NCBI RefSeq assembly: GCF_027744825.2
Contig: NC_071337.1
Span: 10,541,031 to 10,605,030 of the forward strand
Origin: Synchiropus splendidus
Lineage: Eukaryota; Chordata; Actinopteri; Syngnathiformes; Callionymidae
Direction of reading: 5' to 3'
Length of the DNA stretch: 64,000 nucleotides
A model generated the notes under the pieces. The model had not been told where the DNA came from. It did not search any database and saw nothing but the letters and a program-made list of their open reading frames with translations. Position numbers and translations under genes: made by a program. Shown here one piece after another: positions 62,101 to 64,000 of the stretch (the stretch's first letter is position 1; each line of letters starts with the position of its first letter).

Positions 62101-63628
62101 TTGCACTCTTGAAAATCTAGCAACTTTTTAATTAATTAAAAAAAAACGTACATTCAGTTCTAGTGTTAAAAAGCTCCACACCAGAGCACTTATATAATAA
62201 ACTTATTATAATGTCCGTGCTTTCGTATTAGAGCATTATATAAATAACAGTAACATAATATTGACAGGAGTAGGATTATATTTTCCACATGATAATATAA
62301 TCAAATGGGAATCAAATAAATTAGGCTGACACAGACAATATGGAGGTTGAAAGATTAAATAGAAATACAACAAAGATGTTGTGAATAATAGATAAGCATG
62401 ATAGCTTGAATAGGAATAACTTATTTTAACTTAACTGGTTTATGAAGTATAATTGTGTGGTACTATGAACTACTATGTACTATGAACTTTTGTTTATGAA
62501 CAACAACTTTTACAAAGGATTAACTTGTTGGAGAAGACTTTGTATGAGTAGTGACTATTTTTAGTCGGTGGACGTGTAGATATTGAGTCCGACCTTGTAC
62601 ATAATATACAGTAGCACTGTACATGTAGCTGTTATGTTGCCGGTCCCACGTCAGCTGCAGACATTTATATCCATCTCCCTTTCTTAACAAGGCATGTGTC
62701 ATTGGCACAGCGGCGTTGCCAAAGGATGCACAGCCTCCCACCATTGTTGAGACTGTGAACAGGTGAGTTAGAGTGAAGTGCTTTTGGGGCTGAGAATGCA
62801 TAGAAGAGTGCTATATATGTGCACTTAAAGTTATTTACCATCCCACTCAGCGTTGTGTTACAGTGTGGTTTCAGGCTATTGAGCAATGTCTGTCATCCGA
62901 CGCATTATTTGTTCACAGCCGCTGCTGTTCACAGAATAGATGTGTACAGAAGTGCGTCGTTTCATCGCAGGGCACTTTGATATATCCTAAATCTGAAGGA
63001 TAGATAGACTCGCATAGTGAGATGAAAACTATATATGACGCTGGAACGCCAATGGTAATTCATTCTGGCTATATGATGCACATAATGCATAACCCATTTA
63101 ACAACAATAACAAGTATGTAGGCGTTTTTCTACTAAAGTACAACATGATCGTTTATTCATCCTTTGTATCATGTGCACGTCCTTCACATTCTACATTGAT
63201 AAACGTATTCGGTTGCGCATTATTGAGCTCAAATATTACGCCACTGTGCAGGTTCACCTGCAACTGAACAGTTGACCTCTCGCCTACTTCTATGGCGCTG
63301 CGACTGAACACTGCTGGACACAAACGCAGTTGACTGTGACATAATTCTTCACGTAATAAAACGTATAAGAACGTAACGGAGACAAACACAAGCATTGGTC
63401 TTATGACCTGCGCTCGCTAGCAGCTACAATACATACCTTTTTGAGGGACTCCTTCAATGCAAAGTGCTCTGCTGTGTATATTAAATGGTCGCTGACTGAC
63501 TCGGAGCCACTGTCGGTCACTTGTTTGGATGGTGCATTCTCGGACACGGAGCGGAGACCCGCCGGGGTGAATTTGTACAAGTGACGGTTGTTCAGCAGCA
63601 GTTTGAAGGCTCCTGCACGCAGCGCCAT
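41650..63628 (-). CDS. Mitochondrial acyl-CoA dehydrogenase, LCAD/IVD-like active site (nine coding exons)
   Basis: Nine exons joined in frame give 1,296 nt and 431 aa, the usual size for the family. The family uses FAD to oxidise acyl-CoA to trans-2-enoyl-CoA in the mitochondrial matrix and passes electrons to ETF. Visible are a basic, Arg-containing N-terminus that fits a matrix targeting signal, family signature 1 at 172-184 ([13 protein letters not shown]), a FAD-contacting MWTTNG at 203-208, and signature 2 at 384-403 (QFWGGMGF, then R and D in place). Glu290 (QEERLW) sits where LCAD and IVD carry the catalytic base, while the MCAD-type position is Gly410. It does not read as any of the best-known human members. 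It may be the fish gene labelled acyl-CoA dehydrogenase 6-like in databases; I could not confirm this, so no symbol is given. Introns 1 and 2 are 7.0 and 8.9 kb; the others range from 73 nt to 2.7 kb. Confidence 0.93.
42400..42420. repeat. 21-nt poly-A run in intron 8
   Basis: An uninterrupted A run in the last intron of the acyl-CoA dehydrogenase, on the strand opposite to the gene. No retroposon body was recognised next to it. Confidence 0.9.
42644..42794 (-). CDS. Acyl-CoA dehydrogenase coding exon 8 (signature 2)
   Basis: Residues 352-401 ([20 protein letters not shown] to VSRFY). Signature 2 starts here at Gln384 (QFWGGMGF) and ends at Asp403 in exon 9. The intron before it is 73 nt. 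The acceptor tccttcccag and donor gtgaga are good. Confidence 0.95.
42868..43029 (-). CDS. Acyl-CoA dehydrogenase coding exon 7
   Basis: Residues 298-351 ([20 protein letters not shown], then [20 protein letters not shown]). The [12 protein letters not shown] stretch is the usual family helix and its Arg is expected near the FAD pyrophosphate of the partner subunit. The acceptor is cacctccag, the donor gtgaga. Confidence 0.95.
43352..43525 (-). CDS. Acyl-CoA dehydrogenase coding exon 6 (catalytic Glu)
   Basis: Residues 240-297. It contains [20 protein letters not shown], the conserved start of the C-terminal domain, then the helix with [12 protein letters not shown]. Glu290 aligns by eye with the catalytic Glu of LCAD in its PQERLL segment. 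The donor gtaagt is perfect. Confidence 0.95.
44214..44381 (-). CDS. Acyl-CoA dehydrogenase coding exon 5 (beta domain)
   Basis: Residues 185-239, from [20 protein letters not shown] to the end of the central beta domain (CLPMNLP). KMWTTNG corresponds to the conserved K-x-WITN segment that contacts FAD. The donor is gtagga. Confidence 0.95.
44470..44576 (-). CDS. Acyl-CoA dehydrogenase coding exon 4 (signature 1)
   Basis: Residues 149-183 plus a split Ser. It contains [16 protein letters not shown] and signature 1, [12 protein letters not shown], which lies against the flavin. The acceptor tttctgcag is strong and the donor is gtacgt. The next intron is only 88 nt. Confidence 0.95.
47307..47436 (-). 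CDS. Acyl-CoA dehydrogenase coding exon 3
   Basis: Residues 105-148 ([20 protein letters not shown], then [12 protein letters not shown]). The YGGLG turn and the following helix are family hallmarks. The exon was placed from its translation and splice signals (acceptor attgcag, donor gtgccc, a weak donor); phases 1 and 2 match its neighbours. Confidence 0.9.
48640..49100. repeat. Palindrome-rich repeat with two ataaagtcatgcatg units
   Basis: Two direct copies, near 48690-48755 and 49001-49090, share attgttatctcggg/attgttatatcggg followed by aataaagtcatgcatg and cttcca. Between and beside them are variants of the atctcgagat palindrome, with a perfect one at 48998-49007. Probably a MITE family with an internal duplication; the superfamily is unknown. 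Confidence 0.5.
50565..50760. repeat. Unclassified interspersed repeat, copy 1
   Basis: Shares gtgtcctgg, actgaaaat, gggatg/cggatgccc, the pair of cccta/ccca cttttg blocks and the order of these words with 55340-55560. The minus-strand translations of both contain KVGHPIFS. Divergence is high. Confidence 0.45.
53555..53650 (+). repeat. tRNA-derived SINE-like relic
   Basis: tggtggtcggtgc followed about 30 nt later by gggtttgactcccagtcag resembles an A box and B box of a tRNA promoter with a few bases lost between them. No cloverleaf can be drawn, so it is not a tRNA gene. Confidence 0.4.
55340..55560. repeat. Unclassified interspersed repeat, copy 2
   Basis: The second copy of the repeat at 50565-50760, in the same orientation and with the same word order. 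This one has a longer right half. Confidence 0.45.
55831..55960. repeat. Tandem units and two perfect hairpins
   Basis: Three direct units of atgtagtgtaaa(a)c start at 55831, 55844 and 55858. The last two form the left arm of a perfect 16-bp stem (55850-55865 with 55871-55886; loop taaaa). A second stem, tgtgtttccat with atggaaacaca (55932-55942 and 55950-55960), follows. Confidence 0.85.
56344..56464 (-). CDS. Acyl-CoA dehydrogenase coding exon 2
   Basis: Residues 65-104 ([17 protein letters not shown], then [13 protein letters not shown]), the alpha-helical N-terminal domain of the family. The acceptor is gcggcag and the donor gtaaga. It ends one base into a Glu codon. Confidence 0.92.
57731..58523. 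mobile_element. hAT-like element with tagggatgctccgatc ends
   Basis: The left end is tcgggatgctgcgatcgatc; the right end, reverse-complemented, is tagggatgctccgatcagg. Flanks atatttaa (57723-57730) and atgtttaa (58524-58531) match at 7 of 8 bases, an 8-bp hAT-type duplication. A 112-codon plus ORF (57876-58214) lies inside but shows no transposase motif, so I treat the copy as non-autonomous. Confidence 0.8.
59161..59196. repeat. (CA)18 microsatellite
   Basis: Perfect dinucleotide run. It accounts for the Cys/Val and Thr/His repeats in overlapping ORFs on both strands. Likely to vary in length between individuals. Confidence 0.97.
60390..60782. mobile_element. hAT-like element with ggaacctgtggctcgc end
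   Basis: The left end is cagaagtcaggaacctgtgg with gctcgcaagccagatgtggc after it; the right end, reverse-complemented, is cacgggtcagaaacctttt. These match a widespread vertebrate hAT terminus (CAGGGGTCGGGAACC). Flanking 8-mers gtctaacg and ctccaaca agree at only 5 of 8 positions, so the copy is old. It is 393 bp and non-coding. Confidence 0.7.
61030..61054. repeat. 25-nt poly-A run
   Basis: An uninterrupted A run in intron 1 after gggcgcaagtc. It could be a retroposon tail, but no body is recognisable upstream. Confidence 0.9.
63437..63628 (-). CDS. Acyl-CoA dehydrogenase coding exon 1 (targeting peptide)
   Basis: Encodes residues 1-64. The start [20 protein letters not shown] has basic and hydrophobic residues and no acidic ones, as expected for a mitochondrial presequence. 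The segment ending [10 protein letters not shown] begins the N-terminal helical domain. The ATG has A at -3 and G at +4. The donor is gtatgt and the phase is 0. Confidence 0.88.
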
Positions 63629-63647
63629 GTTTGTTGACGACGGATAT

Positions 63648-63659
63648 TGCGCATGCGCA
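63648..63659. promoter_or_regulatory. NRF1 palindrome (TGCGCATGCGCA) at the acyl-CoA dehydrogenase promoter
   Basis: A perfect 12-bp match to the NRF1 consensus YGCGCAYGCGCR, ending 20 bp upstream of the start codon at 63628. NRF1 drives many nuclear genes for mitochondrial proteins and its sites sit at CpG-type, TATA-less starts. Transcription probably starts at or near this site with a very short 5' UTR. Confidence 0.7.
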
Positions 63660-64000
63660 CTGAGGGAGCATGTAGTTGTAGAAATGATATTGTCGTCAAA
63701 TGGAATTTGTTTTACTTGCCATTGACTCCTTCACCGTCTGAAATGATTGATGGTTAAGTATTGACTATTTTTCACCAGCAAACGCATCTTCCTGTCAGAA
63801 ACTGTGTTTAACTCCACACAACACTACAATTAACAATATTCTTCTTCTTTGAAATGCTCAATTGTCGATAAAGAAATATACAATATGTATTTAAATTAAG
63901 CTTTTCTTATTGAATGATGCCACATATCTACAAATGCATGCACAACTTCATTACAATTTTCTCTTTGTTACCTTTGTAGACCTAAAACTCGTAATAATCA
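63660..64000. other. 5' flank of the acyl-CoA dehydrogenase
   Basis: Beyond the NRF1 palindrome the DNA becomes AT-rich with no TATA box at a sensible distance, no CCAAT box and no divergent gene start that I can recognise before the window ends. Confidence 0.5.

Larger units (their letters stand above)
56465..63436 (-). other. Acyl-CoA dehydrogenase intron 1 (7.0 kb)
   Basis: Holds a hAT-like element (57731-58523), a (CA)18 microsatellite, a second hAT-like element (60390-60782) and a 25-nt A run. No extra coding exon was recognised. Confidence 0.8.

Noticed and set aside
1..64000. CRISPR arrays, operons or prokaryotic defence systems
   Set aside because: The genes are spliced vertebrate genes; no regularly spaced direct repeats with unique spacers were seen.

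Overview
The window looks like a piece of a teleost fish nuclear genome. It holds two intron-containing genes with canonical GT-AG splice sites, vertebrate-type proteins and polyadenylation signals. Around them are fish-type interspersed repeats: hAT-like elements and fold-back MITEs, tails of non-LTR retrotransposons, and CA/CT microsatellites. There is no sign of bacterial, plasmid or phage organisation. The species cannot be named from the sequence.

Layout. Positions 1 to about 38,390 contain no gene I can support. This stretch is intergenic or regulatory DNA with decayed transposons: fold-back elements near 6.3, 15.7 and 17.0 kb, two copies of one hAT-like family at 21.0 and 26.8 kb, LINE 3' ends at 13.0 and 23.4 kb, and a TIR element at 37.0 kb. 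Gene 1 (38,590-41,080, plus strand, four coding exons) is bet1, the Qc-SNARE of ER-to-Golgi vesicles, predicted at 112 aa. Gene 2 (63,628 down to 41,650, minus strand, nine coding exons) is a mitochondrial-type acyl-CoA dehydrogenase, predicted at 431 aa. I joined the exons by hand; every junction keeps the reading frame and both PROSITE-type family signatures are intact. Its first two introns (7.0 and 8.9 kb) carry most of the repeats in the right half of the window. The remaining 372 bases are the 5' flank of gene 2.

The two genes are convergent: their stop codons are only 570 bp apart and candidate polyadenylation signals on the two strands interleave. Their promoters carry motifs that fit their functions. 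A perfect NRF1 palindrome lies 20 bp upstream of the acyl-CoA dehydrogenase start codon. An ACGT-core site of the unfolded-protein-response type and a palindromic CRE lie 120-190 bp upstream of bet1.

I found no undescribed multi-gene system. The most useful leads are the acyl-CoA dehydrogenase, which keeps its catalytic base in the LCAD/IVD position yet does not read as LCAD or IVD, the promoter motifs, the convergent 3' ends, and two perfect hairpins (15-16 bp arms, 5-nt loops) that no annotated element explains.
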